64,000 nucleotides of DNA from Pogona vitticeps (Eukaryota > Chordata > Lepidosauria > Squamata > Agamidae). The notes beneath the pieces were generated by a model. That model was not told the origin of the DNA. It searched no databases and saw nothing but the letters and a program-made list of their open reading frames with translations. Position 1 is the first letter of the stretch, and each line of letters begins with the position of its first letter. This document shows positions 36,245 to 46,400 of this stretch, in pieces. A program made the translations under genes and the position numbers. The stretch is from contig NC_135793.1 in the NCBI RefSeq assembly GCF_051106095.1, positions 1,841,501 through 1,905,500 of the forward strand. The letters run 5' to 3'.

Positions 36245-36405
36245 AGTCTATGGGTCTGAGTTCGAATCTTTGGTACCAAGTCCAAAGTCCCTAGTAAAAA
36301 CAAGCTTTTCCCCCAGGAAAAGGGAGAGGTGGGTGGGTTCCGAATCATTCCGAATCATTCGAGTCTGAGTTGAGTTACCGGTGCGACTTAAGTTCCCTTA
36401 TTGCT
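36245..36405 (-). repeat. Unclassified GACTC-rich dispersed repeat, copy 1
   Basis: Minus strand reads AACTTAAGTCGCACCGG, then TAACTCAACTCAGACTCG, then a GGGGGAAAAGCTTGTTTTTA block and GGACTTTGGACTTGG. The same blocks occur in order at 54730-55105 on the plus strand. It includes a tandem doublet of CGAATCATTC. I do not know the family; perhaps a MITE. Confidence 0.65.
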
Positions 36406-36475
36406 GGCAACACATTAATTCTTATTAAGTGACAGGACCGTGGCAGGAGGTGAAAGATGGGGCAAGAGGACAGAA

Positions 36476-36610
36476 GAGCTCATCGGTTTGGAGCCGGAGG
36501 TTGGGAGTTCGATTCCCCCTCGTTGCTTCCTTGACAGGGGCTGGACTCGATGATCTGCAGGCTGCCTTCCATCTCTGCAGTTCTAAGATGATAATGGTGA
36601 TGATGACGAC
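36476..36610 (+). mobile_element. tRNA-derived SINE, CR1-like tail (type B)
   Basis: Head GAGCTCATCGGTTTGGAGCC, B box GGGAGTTCGATTCCCC, then directly GGGGCTGGACTCGATGATC and CATCTCTGCAGTTCTAAG, with a GATGAT-type end. The CR1-like tail begins about 45 bp after the B box, with none of the type A body. Confidence 0.85.
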
Positions 36611-36879
36611 AACTTCTACTGCTGGGGAAGGAAAACTGGGACATAGAAAACAGTGCATTGGGGAAAAAAGCTGCTCCATCACCATATCCTTGCAGTGCTA
36701 GCTTTCTCCATGCAAGGAGCTGAGTTCTCCTCTCTGCAGGGGCCATTCCGACATGCAACTCCTCTGCTATAGTTTGAAGCCACGACGAAAGAGAAAGCCC
36801 CCCTGTCTGGTTCTATTGGCTTCCTTTTTTGCCCAGCCCCCCCCGTAAGCCCCCTACCCACCCACCCTCACCCTAAATG

Positions 36880-37245
36880 CCTTTAACCTGAGGTGGGCTT
36901 GTGCGGGGCTGCCTGCAGCGGCTCAAATCCGGCTACTCCCAAGGTCTCTGCAGGGAGCGTAGCATCTGTGACTTCGGCTCCCCCAGCGCCCGGCTCGCCT
37001 GCTTTGTGCGGGTTGTGATAACGTGGCCCGAAGGGACCTGTGGTGGTTCCCTCGGCAACTGCTTGCGCTTCCGTAGGAAAGCCGCCTTGGCGTTGGACGT
37101 CTCTGGCTGCAGACTATTTTTACTCCTCAAAGCAGCCGAGAAGAAGTGGCAGTTCAGGGCTGACCTGAGAATTCGGGTCGGGTTCCTGCAGCGGAGAGAC
37201 GGATCGCCGAGATGATGCAGGAGGACAGCCCGTGTTTCGGCTCCT
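36880..37245. promoter_or_regulatory. Orphan CpG-rich block
   Basis: CpGs are much denser than in the surroundings, in clusters such as CAGCGCCCGGCTCGCC, AACGTGGCCCGAAG and GACGGATCGCCGAG. No SINE or MITE explains it. A 104-codon open frame at 36901-37215 is present, but GC-rich DNA yields such frames by chance. It could be a CpG island for an unseen promoter or enhancer. Confidence 0.35.
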
Positions 37246-37687
37246 TTCCCAGTCGGTTGCAGAGGGTTGGCATTGAATTAAGCATCCTTCGCCCGGCTCC
37301 CCAAAGGATGGGGGTTCAATGCTGCTCATCTACGTAGCTCGTGGGAAATGCTTTTTTTCAGATGACCACACCCAGAATCCCCCAAGGATTACAGCTCCCA
37401 GAATCGGCCAAACTCTGAGGCACTCCTGCTTGCAAACAGGATGGTGGTGAATGGTCCGGAGGCAAGCACGGTTTCCATCATCCTCTCCCTCAGCCTTTTG
37501 CTTTCAGGGCACCCGGCTCTGCAGGGCACGATGGGAGCTCTGGCAGAACATGTTCCCACGTCGCGGTGGCATTTGGGCAATGAATGCCCCAGAACCAGAG
37601 GGCTGAGGGCATGGCCACGTGGTTGTGTTTGGACTGGGAATGTGGGAAATAGATGCAGTGGCCGGCTGGCACTTAAAACCTTCTGGT
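37246..37687. other. Anonymous DNA
   Basis: No gene recognised. 37360-37410 (CCCAGAATCC, GATTACAGCTCCCAG) recalls a hAT MITE core. Confidence 0.4.
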
Positions 37688-37915
37688 TGCCTAGCTCAGG
37701 GGTTTAGGTCTCTTGCTGTGGAGCCAGAGGTTGGGAGTTCGGTTCCCCCCTTTGTGCCTCCTGGGAGAAAGAGCCAGCCTGGGTAGCCTTGGGCCAGCTG
37801 CACAGTCCCAAGGTTGCCCCTAGAGGAAGGGAAGGGTAATGCACTTCTGAGTTTCCAGGGCAAACCACCCATAGAGTGCTTTAAGCGCTGTGAGGCAGTA
37901 TATAAGCAGCAAACT
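37688..37915 (+). mobile_element. Chimeric SINE: type A head and body, Sauria/L2-like tail
   Basis: Head CCTAGCTCAGGGGTTTAGG, B box GGGAGTTCGGTTCCCCC, body GCCAGCCTGGGTAGCCTTGG and CTAGAGGAAGGG follow type A. After GGGCAAACCACCC the type A tail is replaced by TTTAAGCGCTGTGAGGCAGT and ATATAAGCAG. These match the end of the Sauria SINE at 18440 (TAGCGCTATGGGGCGG, TATAAGTA). Direct evidence of tail exchange. Confidence 0.85.
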
Positions 37916-38485
37916 TTGTTGTTTTTTTTATCACCACAGCCACCCACAAAACAGCCACTCATTATGTTCTATCAAGCTGCTCTTGAGTTTGGTTATTTTC
38001 TTTTTTCCCCCTTAGTTTTGTTTTTCCCCTTTAAACAATGTATGTTTGCAAATCTTGGAATTCCTCCAAAGCTAGTGTTCTCTCCTCCTTTCTGCTCGGA
38101 TGATTCTGCTTTGGATGGATAAGATATATATATATATAGATGTAGACACTTTACTGAACATTTAGACTTGGTGTTCTCTGTAGAGTTTAGTCCAGGGGAA
38201 AATAGTCTTTGCATTAAATAACTGACAAAATTGCATATAACTCACCAGTGTTAACAGACGTCGCCTGAACGTCCATCTGTCCATCACTCAGAAGGAGGAT
38301 GAGGAGTGAGGAGTACGATTTTTGCCTCAATCAGAGAAGATAAAACATCGTGGACCCAACACTGGTTATCTGCCAGGACATGGTTTAATTAAACAAACTA
38401 TTGTGTACTTGCCAATCTGAGGCAGGAAACCATATACAAGATTTTGAAAGAAGTTTTTTTATTTTTTTTAAATAAAAACTCTGTG
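37916..38485. other. Anonymous DNA
   Basis: No gene recognised; a short (AT)n lies near 38126-38138. Confidence 0.4.
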
Positions 38486-38606
38486 CAGTGGTTCCCAACG
38501 TTGGGCCCCCAGATGTTCTTGGACTCAAATTCCCAGAAGCCTTCACCACTAGCTGTGCCGGCCAGGATTTCTGGGAGTTGTAGTTACTCAAAGGTGGGAA
38601 CCACCA
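38486..38606. mobile_element. hAT-type palindromic MITE
   Basis: CAGTGGTTCCCAACGTTGGG opens it; AGATGTTCTTGGACTCAAA and GGGAGTTGTAGTTACTC mirror each other; AAGGTGGGAACCACC closes it. About 121 bp. The target duplication is not clear. Same family as 9096. Confidence 0.82.
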
Positions 38607-39540
38607 TACTATAGTTCAATACCTTAGTTTATCTTTTAACATTTTTACTTTAAAAAAAACAATAAATAATCTACCTATCTAAATTGAGTTTACAACTTTA
38701 TTTTTGTTCTTTTTTGTTTAAATCACAGTTATTGCACCGGTTGAAATCCTGTTGCGCTGGTAGGCAGACATGAAACCGGAAGTCTCTAGCCATGACATGA
38801 GATTTTGATTGAACTGTTCCTCAAGATCTGGGCAGGCTTGTCTCTCCTTGGGTTTCCACAATGGCCCCTGGCTTTGGTCTCTTCCTTACATTTGCTTGTC
38901 TCAAATTGATTTGCCCATTGGTATTTGCAGGAGTTATTCTACAGCGCTTGGCACCCTGGGCGTTAACCCTTCACACCGGGTTCCAGACCATTAGAAGAAA
39001 GTTAAGGAACAGTTTTTTCTCATACAAATGCTTGGAGGACTTCACACTTCCTTTCCACTACTGTGCAAGCTGTTTATTTATCTGGCTGCCGTTCTTGACC
39101 AAACGCCTGAGGAATCTTGACCCAGTGCGTAAATTACTGAGTAGCAGTGGTGGAAGCCAGCTGATGGCATCTGGTGTGGAAAAGGATATTACTAACTGGG
39201 CACTCACTGCCAGGCTAATTGTTTGATGTGATACAAGGTAATGATCGATGATGGCTTGGCCATAAATCATGACAGCTGTTTCCCTGCATGCTAGTTATCA
39301 AATAACACCCAGAATAATGAGGCAACAAACATTAATCCTGAGCGCTCGCTCTTACGAATCCTTCCGAACCCCTCGTTTGTTGCCCATTTTCTGATTCAAC
39401 TCATGTCATGGTGGTGAATTTTGAGTTATGGGGACCTTTCCAGTTGCCACGCCAAAAAATAAGCAGCTCCGTTGGTCCATTATCCATGTTTTGGATTTTT
39501 CTTTTTGTCCACTGAAGTACAAGACAATATACACTTGTGT
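38607..39540. other. Anonymous DNA
   Basis: No gene recognised. 39180-39340 is repeat-free with homeodomain-like GCTAATTGTTTGA and CAAACATTAATCC; possibly conserved. Confidence 0.35.
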
Positions 39541-39766
39541 GCTGTTCAGTCAATTCTAGTGTAGGGCAATGCTTTTGAAGAGTTTTCCAGGTAGAGAATA
39601 TTCTGCTTTACCCTTCCCTTCCTCTAGGGGCAACCTTGGGACTGTATGCAGCTGGCCCAAGGCTACCCAGGCTGGCTCTTTCTCCCAGGAGGCACATAGT
39701 GGGGGAATTGAATTCACAGCCTCTGGCTCTGCTGCCAGAGAACCAAACCACTGAGCCATCCGGCAA
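39541..39766 (-). mobile_element. tRNA-derived SINE, tail type A
   Basis: Complemented tail TGTTCAGTCAATTCTAG, body TTCCTCTAGGGGCAACC, CAAGGCTACCCAGGCTGG, head CACAGCCTCTGGCTCTGC, ending CCACTGAGCCATCC. Confidence 0.87.
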
Positions 39767-41629
39767 GCTGGCACAAAATAGCACGGATAACCACAGGGAC
39801 AATGGCCATTAGTTTTATTATAAATGGGGAAACTATATTTCTAGCTCACAACTGTAAACATTGCAGCTAGGTGGAGAGAGAAAAGGCCAATGGAGGAGGT
39901 GCAGAAGAAACCATTGGCTCAGCTAATTAAAAGACACAGACTCTCTGCCTTCGTTATCTGTGGGTCCACTATACCACTGGTTTCAATCGCCCCTCTGTCC
40001 TGAAGGTTCCATCGTTCTGTTCATTTGGAGAAGCTTTGGGTCTTTCAACAAATAAAGTTACGCCGGACTAGATAAAGGGGTGGCCTTCCTTTATTTTATA
40101 AAGAAATGTTCATTACTGTCCCAGTTGGAATTTAGTGCCGTTACCCAGTGGCGCTGAACGCGGGGAATGTCATCGTCTCTCACTTTGTTTCCGAAGTTTG
40201 TATTAATCAGCACTCTGCAGTTTGCATATTGTTGCTTCATTAACCCACTTGCTTTAAGTGTCTTTAATTTGCAAAGAAGCCAAGCCCTGCTGTTAATGAG
40301 GGAAATCCACCTTGGCGCGTGCAAAAAAAAAATTCTCCAAAAATTTGTTGCAGCAGAGGAGCACAGCCCACCCCCCCCCCCCCGTCCCAGTTGCTCCACT
40401 GGCGTGAGATCCATTTCAACCCAGATGAGCATTTTAAAGATGAAAGTTTTAATCTGAAATAATAAGCATTCAGATTTTTTTTAAAAAAAAGCCTTCCAGG
40501 TGGAATATGGTGCTGGAATTTATCCTAACTGTTGTGCTCGACACCTAACATACAGCTTCCATGTTCAGAAGGTGGAATTTTATTACCCAGGGACAAAACA
40601 TTGCTGTGCATGGCGAGATCCTTGCTAGTCACCCTAGTAATTTAAAATTATAATAATATAAACATTTGTATTTTGAAATTATTGTAAGTGTTAACTGTTC
40701 CTTTTTTAAAGCCGTTCCGCTGGTTAATAAATAGTACATTCAGTTCTTAATTATTCAAATTATATGGAAGACATATATCCATGTGAAAAATACCTGTATT
40801 TATTCCTTCTTCATGTCCAGCTCTTTGCTAAACCAGAGTGACTCATTTTTTAAAAAGCTAGTTCTTGATATGTTTCCCCGGCCCGAACTTCAGCCTACCA
40901 TTCCGGTCACCCTCCCTGCTATAGATATTTTATGGCTGGAAAAGGTGCATAAAGCGGCGTGAATGGGCTATAATAACCAAACTGGATTTTCGTTTGTCTG
41001 CTGTAGAGGATGTTGATCAGATGGTTCAGTCTCTTTTTTGGGGAGAGAGTGTGGCACTGCGTCCTCATTGAGGATCTGTGCGATTTTCCCCTAGGAAAAC
41101 GGTTGCCAGTTTTGAGCCGATTTGGCTTTGGAGAAAACCGAGTAAGTGAAAAGGTGAAGTTGAAGGGGAGAGGGATGATAGAGGTGTATAAAACCACGCA
41201 AAATATAGGGGAGGTCTCTCCCCCCCCCCCCCCCGGTCGTTCTATCAGGACCTGGGACCATTTCATTGAGATTGTACTAGGATGGACAATGCAGGGGCAG
41301 GAAAATTTCGCTTTCTTTCAAAGGGCACACAGTGAAACTGGAGAGGTTGCCACCCCCCACTGTGGGAACAGCCTGCTTAACCGATGAGGGCTTTCGTCCA
41401 GCCCGGGCTGGCTCCTCTACCATCTTCCCACCTCATTCTCATTCCTTGGCTGGTTTTAAACTGTCTTGTTAAAGGACATGCTCTTTTTCCTGAGTCAGAA
41501 AACTGAGTGGGATTGGGTTAACCGTTTCATGCATTGTTAATGAGCCCCAAAGTTAATTTAATTGTGTTTACACAATTACATCATTAATGTAATTGGGAGG
41601 GGGGAGGCAGGGTGTTCCTTTTAGATATT
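39767..41629. other. Anonymous DNA with conserved-looking islands
   Basis: No gene recognised. 40165-40310 has CAGTTTGCATATTGTTGC, an octamer-like site against a Sox-like site. 41530-41600 has mirrored TTAATTTAATTG / ACAATTACATCATTAATG pieces. Long C runs at 40369-40383 and 41219-41234. Confidence 0.35.
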
Positions 41630-41815
41630 TGTAAATACTTATTGTTTTAGCTTGAATAGTGTCTTTTAATGATGTAAGGTGTCTCTTTATACTGGTTGTT
41701 TTTAGCTTTAAATATTATCTTTTAATGATGTAAACCGCCGTTGTACACTCATACACCTTTAAATATTGTCGTTCAAGGATGTAAGCCGCCTTGGGTCCTT
41801 TTTTTTTAAGGGGTA
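41630..41815 (+). mobile_element. L2-like LINE tail with internal triplication
   Basis: Three successive units of roughly 57 bp each hold TCTTTTAATGATGTAA or a variant (AATATTGTCGTTCAAGGATG), and the last two add AAACCGCC/AAGCCGCC. The final unit ends AAGCCGCCTTGGGTCC, the usual L2-type end. The tandem repeat is unique among the LINE tails here. Confidence 0.6.
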
Positions 41816-41889
41816 AAACTCTCCACTCATGACTTCCCCTCCTATTATAATCTCATCTCCTGTTCCTCCCTCTCTTTTAAACTTATTCA

Positions 41890-41975
41890 GTCAAAGGAAT
41901 TGAAATAAAAAGGAGCTGTGGTATCCAGAGATGACGAGGTGAGCTTTCGTGGGTCAAGGCCACTTCATCAGGCTT
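41890..41975 (-). mobile_element. Penelope-like end with near-hammerhead core
   Basis: On the minus strand CTGATGA (41971-41965) is followed by AGTGGCCTTGACCCAC, able to pair GTGG with CCAC, and then GAAA (41948-41945). That is the order of a hammerhead core, CUGAUGA, stem II, GAAA. One extra A lies between CUGAUGA and the stem, so it departs from the strict consensus. Relatives at 22006, 33640 and 46290. Confidence 0.45.
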
Positions 41976-43049
41976 GGACCAGTGTGAAGAACTTGAAGTC
42001 TTAAAGAATTTGTGCACTGGGGGGGTGAGGTGCATGGGGGTCCCAGGCTGACGCTAGTGGGAATGACCCAGTAAACCACTTTGGGGGTACTCTAAACCAG
42101 TCATTCCCATCCTTCCGCCCACACACACCCCATTTTTGGCCATAAACACAATATGAAAAAAAAAATACATAGGCTGAATCAGGGTTGTCTAAGCCTTATA
42201 ACAAACTTCATAAGGTGGTGTGTGAAGAATTGTTTCCAGTCTGTGCGCCCACCCCCCCTCCAAGTGTGCCAGGGCAACTCAAGTGAGAATTAAAACCCCA
42301 GGAACGTTGCCATAACTCAAGACTTCCCTCGAAGGCATGTAATTCTTAAAGCTGTCTCTCGCACACGCATTAACCCTGTCGTTTAAAAAAAATCCCTGTG
42401 CCTATTTGCAATCAAATGCTAACAGGCCTCTTTTGAAATGTATTTCCCCCTCAGAACACATGTTGGTGTTTAAAAAGCATGTTGGTGTGATTTCTGTTTT
42501 TGAACCCCCAAAGCTTGTCAGAATATTTAGGAAATGTGGGAGTTGACAGCTAATTAAGTTTGAATTTATAGACTAGTTCAGGAGGTGTGGATTCTGCTCT
42601 GTTTGCACGAGGAGACCAAATTCCTCCCGCATGCCTAAGGAGAACAGAATGAATGTGACCAAAAAAAAGGGGGATTGGAGGATATAATAACCTGTTGAAG
42701 GAGGATGGCAGCCCTCTGGCTCCACCGCCTCAGACCGAGATCACTCAGCAGTCCAACGGGTGCAGAGATGTTTCGCCGGAGGTGGAAATGCTTCTGGCCC
42801 ATCATGAAACGGCTGCAGTTGTTTCACCTTTCTTTTCTCTGCTCCTCATTGTACGTCAGGCGAGGATCACCTCTCGTTTTCTGCTCAGCAAATAACCATT
42901 GCGCTTAGCGCTTCTGGGTCAGTTGTAGAAATGCCTGTTTTGCTTTCTGATGCTTTAAAAAAGAGGGGGGGGGAGAGAGAGAACCTGCTTTAAAAGCAAA
43001 AGCGAGTTAGTAGGCAGTGGCTTTTAATGTATTTTAATAAAGTGTATGT
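41976..43049. other. Anonymous DNA
   Basis: No gene recognised. Confidence 0.4.
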
Positions 43050-43289
43050 CTGCAGTGAGGAAGGGCTGCCTCCCTCTTGCTGCACCACACCTGATTCTGC
43101 AGATAGAGTCTCTCTCCCTCCCTCCCTCTCTCTCTCATGTGCTCGCTGGCTCGCAGGCACGCACACATACGCTTCGGCAGACACACATGTGTACAGCGCT
43201 TGCTGCAAGGCACGGTTGCGTCTCATGCCTGCTTCCAGAAAGTCCAGGCTCTGATTCGTCAGAGGAGGATTGGGGAAGGATGACAGTTC

Positions 43290-43740
43290 ATCACTAGCCC
43301 GTCTGGGTCGCCTTTGATATCTTGGGGGAAATGGCGTGTGAACACGTGCAGCCCAAGGGGAGACGAGACGTCGTCCGTGGGAAAGCTTGCTCTCTTGGGG
43401 GGGGGGCTGAGAGGCGACTCCCTGACTTCAGAGGCCCCGCCTCTCTCCCGCTCGCGTGGCTTTCCATGCACTGATGCCCCTCTTCTTGCGGGTGGAGGAA
43501 ACTCGTCCACCCCATCCTCTGCGTCCTCCAAAAATAATGAGCTGCACAATAAACACAGTCGTGGTTCCCTGGCTTCACCGGCCTTCCCGAGGGCTGCATG
43601 ACCGCCGTGGTGGCCTCGACCGAGGGGTCGGTGGGTGGGCAGAAGAGGAACGGCGAGTCCAGGCAGCGGAGGGTTAACGAGCACCCTCCTTCAGCTCAGG
43701 AGGGCAACCACGTTTGGGAATCCAGGTGCGGGTGAGCAGG
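43290..43740. promoter_or_regulatory. Orphan CpG-rich block
   Basis: Dense CpGs: GACGAGACGTCGTCCG (containing the CRE half-palindrome GACGTC), CCCGCTCGCGTGG, CTCGACCGAGGGGTCGG. An E-box CACGTG lies at about 43344. No repeat explains it. Open frames on both strands are GC-driven. Candidate CpG island; no exon found to anchor it. Confidence 0.35.
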
Positions 43741-44159
43741 GGCAGACAGGAGAAGGTCTTGCGATTTCACTCCACTTATGTTTCTTCAGGATGATGGCCA
43801 AAGAAGCGGGCTTTGTTGGTGGACACCAGAGCTTCGTTATTTGATTAAAGGGCCTAATGAGGACTCCCCCCCCCCCGCCTATCTCTTTGCATCCAATTTT
43901 CATTTTCATGCACATTAAAAACAAATTGATGAATGCCTTTATTTCATTCAAGGAAGCCAAACATTGCGAGGGTCTTGTACGCCCATCTCATTTGCAGCCA
44001 TTCTCGTGTGCCTGCCTGATGTGTTTCCACGGGCGAATGGCAGGATTTGGGGGGAGGGGAGACCTTCTGTATCTATTTCAGTTCAATTTGTGTCATCAAA
44101 GGAGTATGCATGGTGGTGCCCTGGCCACCACCAAAACTGATCACTAGACGGGCACTCCA
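43741..44159. other. Anonymous DNA
   Basis: No gene recognised; a C run lies near 43867-43876. Confidence 0.4.
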
Positions 44160-44285
44160 TGAATCCTAGACTCATAGAGCTAGAAGGGGCCTCGAAGGCC
44201 ATGGAGTCCGACTCCCCTGCTCAAGACAGGAATCCAAAGCAAAGCAAATCTGACAGGTGGGTGTCCTCTCAGAAACCCCTCTGTC
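44160..44285 (-). mobile_element. CR1 LINE 3' end
   Basis: GAATCCTAGACTCATAGAGC, then TAGAAGGGGCCTCGAAGGCC and CTGCTCAAGACAGGAATCC, is the complement of the CR1 end (GACTCCATGGCCTTCGAGGC-like, then ATTCTATGA-type). Only the 3' end is present, as usual for CR1. Confidence 0.85.
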
Positions 44286-45239
44286 TTTTTGGACCACGCA
44301 GAGGGTGGCTGGGCTAGAAATCTCCATCAAGGCTGCATCCAGGTTGGACGTCTTCTCACCCCGACCAGTTCCTGTCTGATATTGGCTCGGTCAGGACGGC
44401 TGCATGCTTCCCAGCTGAAAGCTGTGCCCAGCCATCGGCGTCCAGCAGCTTCGTGGGTGTTCGAAACTGCAAGCTGGTGGTGTTCATCCCTAGTTTGCAC
44501 CGCAAAGTGTTCTTTCTGCACTTATCTTCCCCTGGGTGCGTGCAAATCTGCCAACACTGGCAAAATCTCCTCCACCACCTCTACGTACTGTACGCTTTGC
44601 TCTCAGAAGGGTCATGAGTGCAGGCGAATCTCTGTGACATGCAGGTCACGGAGCAGGCCCCCGTGTTGCTAAATTTTTAATTGCTTAACATCTGGATGCC
44701 TGGGCAAACCAAGTTGAACTATGTGACTCAGTAAGAATCCGAATTGTTGTTTCTATCATTCTTGTAGGGATTTTTGTACAAATTTGGGGGGGGGGGCATT
44801 TTGGCAGGTTTTTTAAAATGAGGAACATGTGGGAGTGTTTAAACTCCTGACCCTTTTTATCTGGAATGCCCATTTAATATTTCAGCGAGGTTATTATTGT
44901 GAGAAGTTGTCTGGTGGCTTAAGAGTGATGTTTTGAACAGTTCGTTCAGGAAAATATTACTTCTTTCTGAACCTAAAGCAAACCTTGTACAGAGGTGACA
45001 TTATCCAAGGCACTGCCGTGGAAAAAAGAGCTCTCTGTGGCAATCGCCACCCCCAGATGTGGGCCACATGGATCAGTGCTACCATATTATTACACGCTTT
45101 CTCCCTGCCTGTGGATCCCGGGAATGTGGAAGGGGTGTCTGCACACAAAATTCACCAAGAGACCATTCCCTTGGTTTGGTTTTTTTTTCCCCTTCAGCAG
45201 GAAACAAATTAGTATGCATGCTTGTTCTTGAAATTAGAG
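44286..45239. other. Anonymous DNA
   Basis: No gene recognised. Confidence 0.4.
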
Positions 45240-45372
45240 TTACAAATTGATTTAAATCAATTATTTAGATTTTTTTTCCTAAGATGTTTTTTATCTCTCT
45301 CTTTTTCTTCTTTTCTTTCTTTTCCCCTTGTTGATTTAAATCAAGTTTTTGGTCTGCTGATTTAAAATTGCT
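45240..45372. repeat. AT-rich GATTTAAATC repeat, left member
   Basis: AATTGATTTAAATCAATT and GTTGATTTAAATCAAG flank a pyrimidine-rich interior. Similar motifs occur at 47297-47455. Either two copies or two ends of a larger element of about 2.2 kb. Confidence 0.5.
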
Positions 45373-46289
45373 GTGATGTAAAACAATACATACACCCTGA
45401 GGCTTTCATGGCAATTTAACATGTATTTAAAATGGGGTCCCTCCATGGATCTAGACAGTTTGACAGTTTCAGACAGGCGGGGTTGTGCAGGTTCTGTCTT
45501 TTAAACCATTTGCTCAGATTTTAAAGGTTATACTTTAGAAGATCACAGAGCTACAGGGCACAGCCATGTCTTTTTTTATTTTTATTTTTGCAAACACAAA
45601 ACATGGAAAGCCCCTTAATTTTCTCTATTTTTGGTTGAGCAGCCCTATGTAAATTCTTGCTTCCATTCTCTTTTTTTTTTCAAGTTAGGAGGCGTGGGTT
45701 TAAATTTGAGCTCACTGGTGCGTCGTAATAGGTGAGCAGATCTTCCAGGTATTCTATACCTCTCCTTCAGCGACTCACCCATAAAAGAGGAGTGAGAAAT
45801 TGAGCACTGGGGGAAAATGCGTCTGATGTTTAGATGCATCCTGTGAACTGGAAAAGAAGTTCCATATATTTCTTACACCCATCTTTTCACCAGGAAACAG
45901 AATCTAGTACCCGGTATGAACAGAATTTAGGAGGCAGAATATGGCACCTGGCGCAGTGGGTTAGTACCACCAGAAACCGACCTTCGGGGCTGATTTGATT
46001 TTAAGTCAAAAAGCGAAAACTGGGTCTGGTTGCGCAACCCTGCGGTTGGGTTGTAGAGATCCCAACGTTGTTCCCAGACATGCTGTCATTTCCAAGGATG
46101 ACCACCAAAAACATCTTCCAGGCAGGGACTTTGCCTGGGTGTTGGGACCTTTTCCTGGGGTATTCTTCATCTCTTCTTTGACTTAACTGTTCTCTACTCC
46201 CGTGCGATGGTCCAGGCAGTGACTTGGAAAGGTTCGGCTTGTTACAGTTAGCACCCACGGTTTGAAAAAAAAAAATCATACAATTTTTT
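45373..46289. other. Anonymous DNA
   Basis: No gene recognised. 45945-45975 (ACCTGGCGCAGTGGGTTAG) looks like a lone SINE head scrap. Confidence 0.4.
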
Positions 46290-46400
46290 TTTTTAATGTG
46301 AGCTTTCATGCATCAAGTCCACTTCCTCAGACATATTCGCGGACTTGACTCACAAAAACTCGTATTCAACTATAAGGTTCTACGATATTTTTGTCCCCTG
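46290..46400. mobile_element. Palindromic Penelope-like repeat
   Basis: Left arm (minus) reads CTGAGGAAGTGGACTTGATG, then CATGAAAGCTCACATT. Right arm (plus) reads GCGGACTTGACTCACAAAAA, then CTCGTATTC. The arms are diverged copies placed head to head. Same architecture as 22006-22195. Confidence 0.55.

Noticed and set aside
36901-37215. 104-codon open frame in a CpG-rich block
   Set aside because: GC-rich DNA is poor in stops; no start context, no splice partner and no family recognised.
43259-43684. Overlapping long frames on both strands
   Set aside because: GC-driven frames in a CpG-rich block; both strands are equally open.
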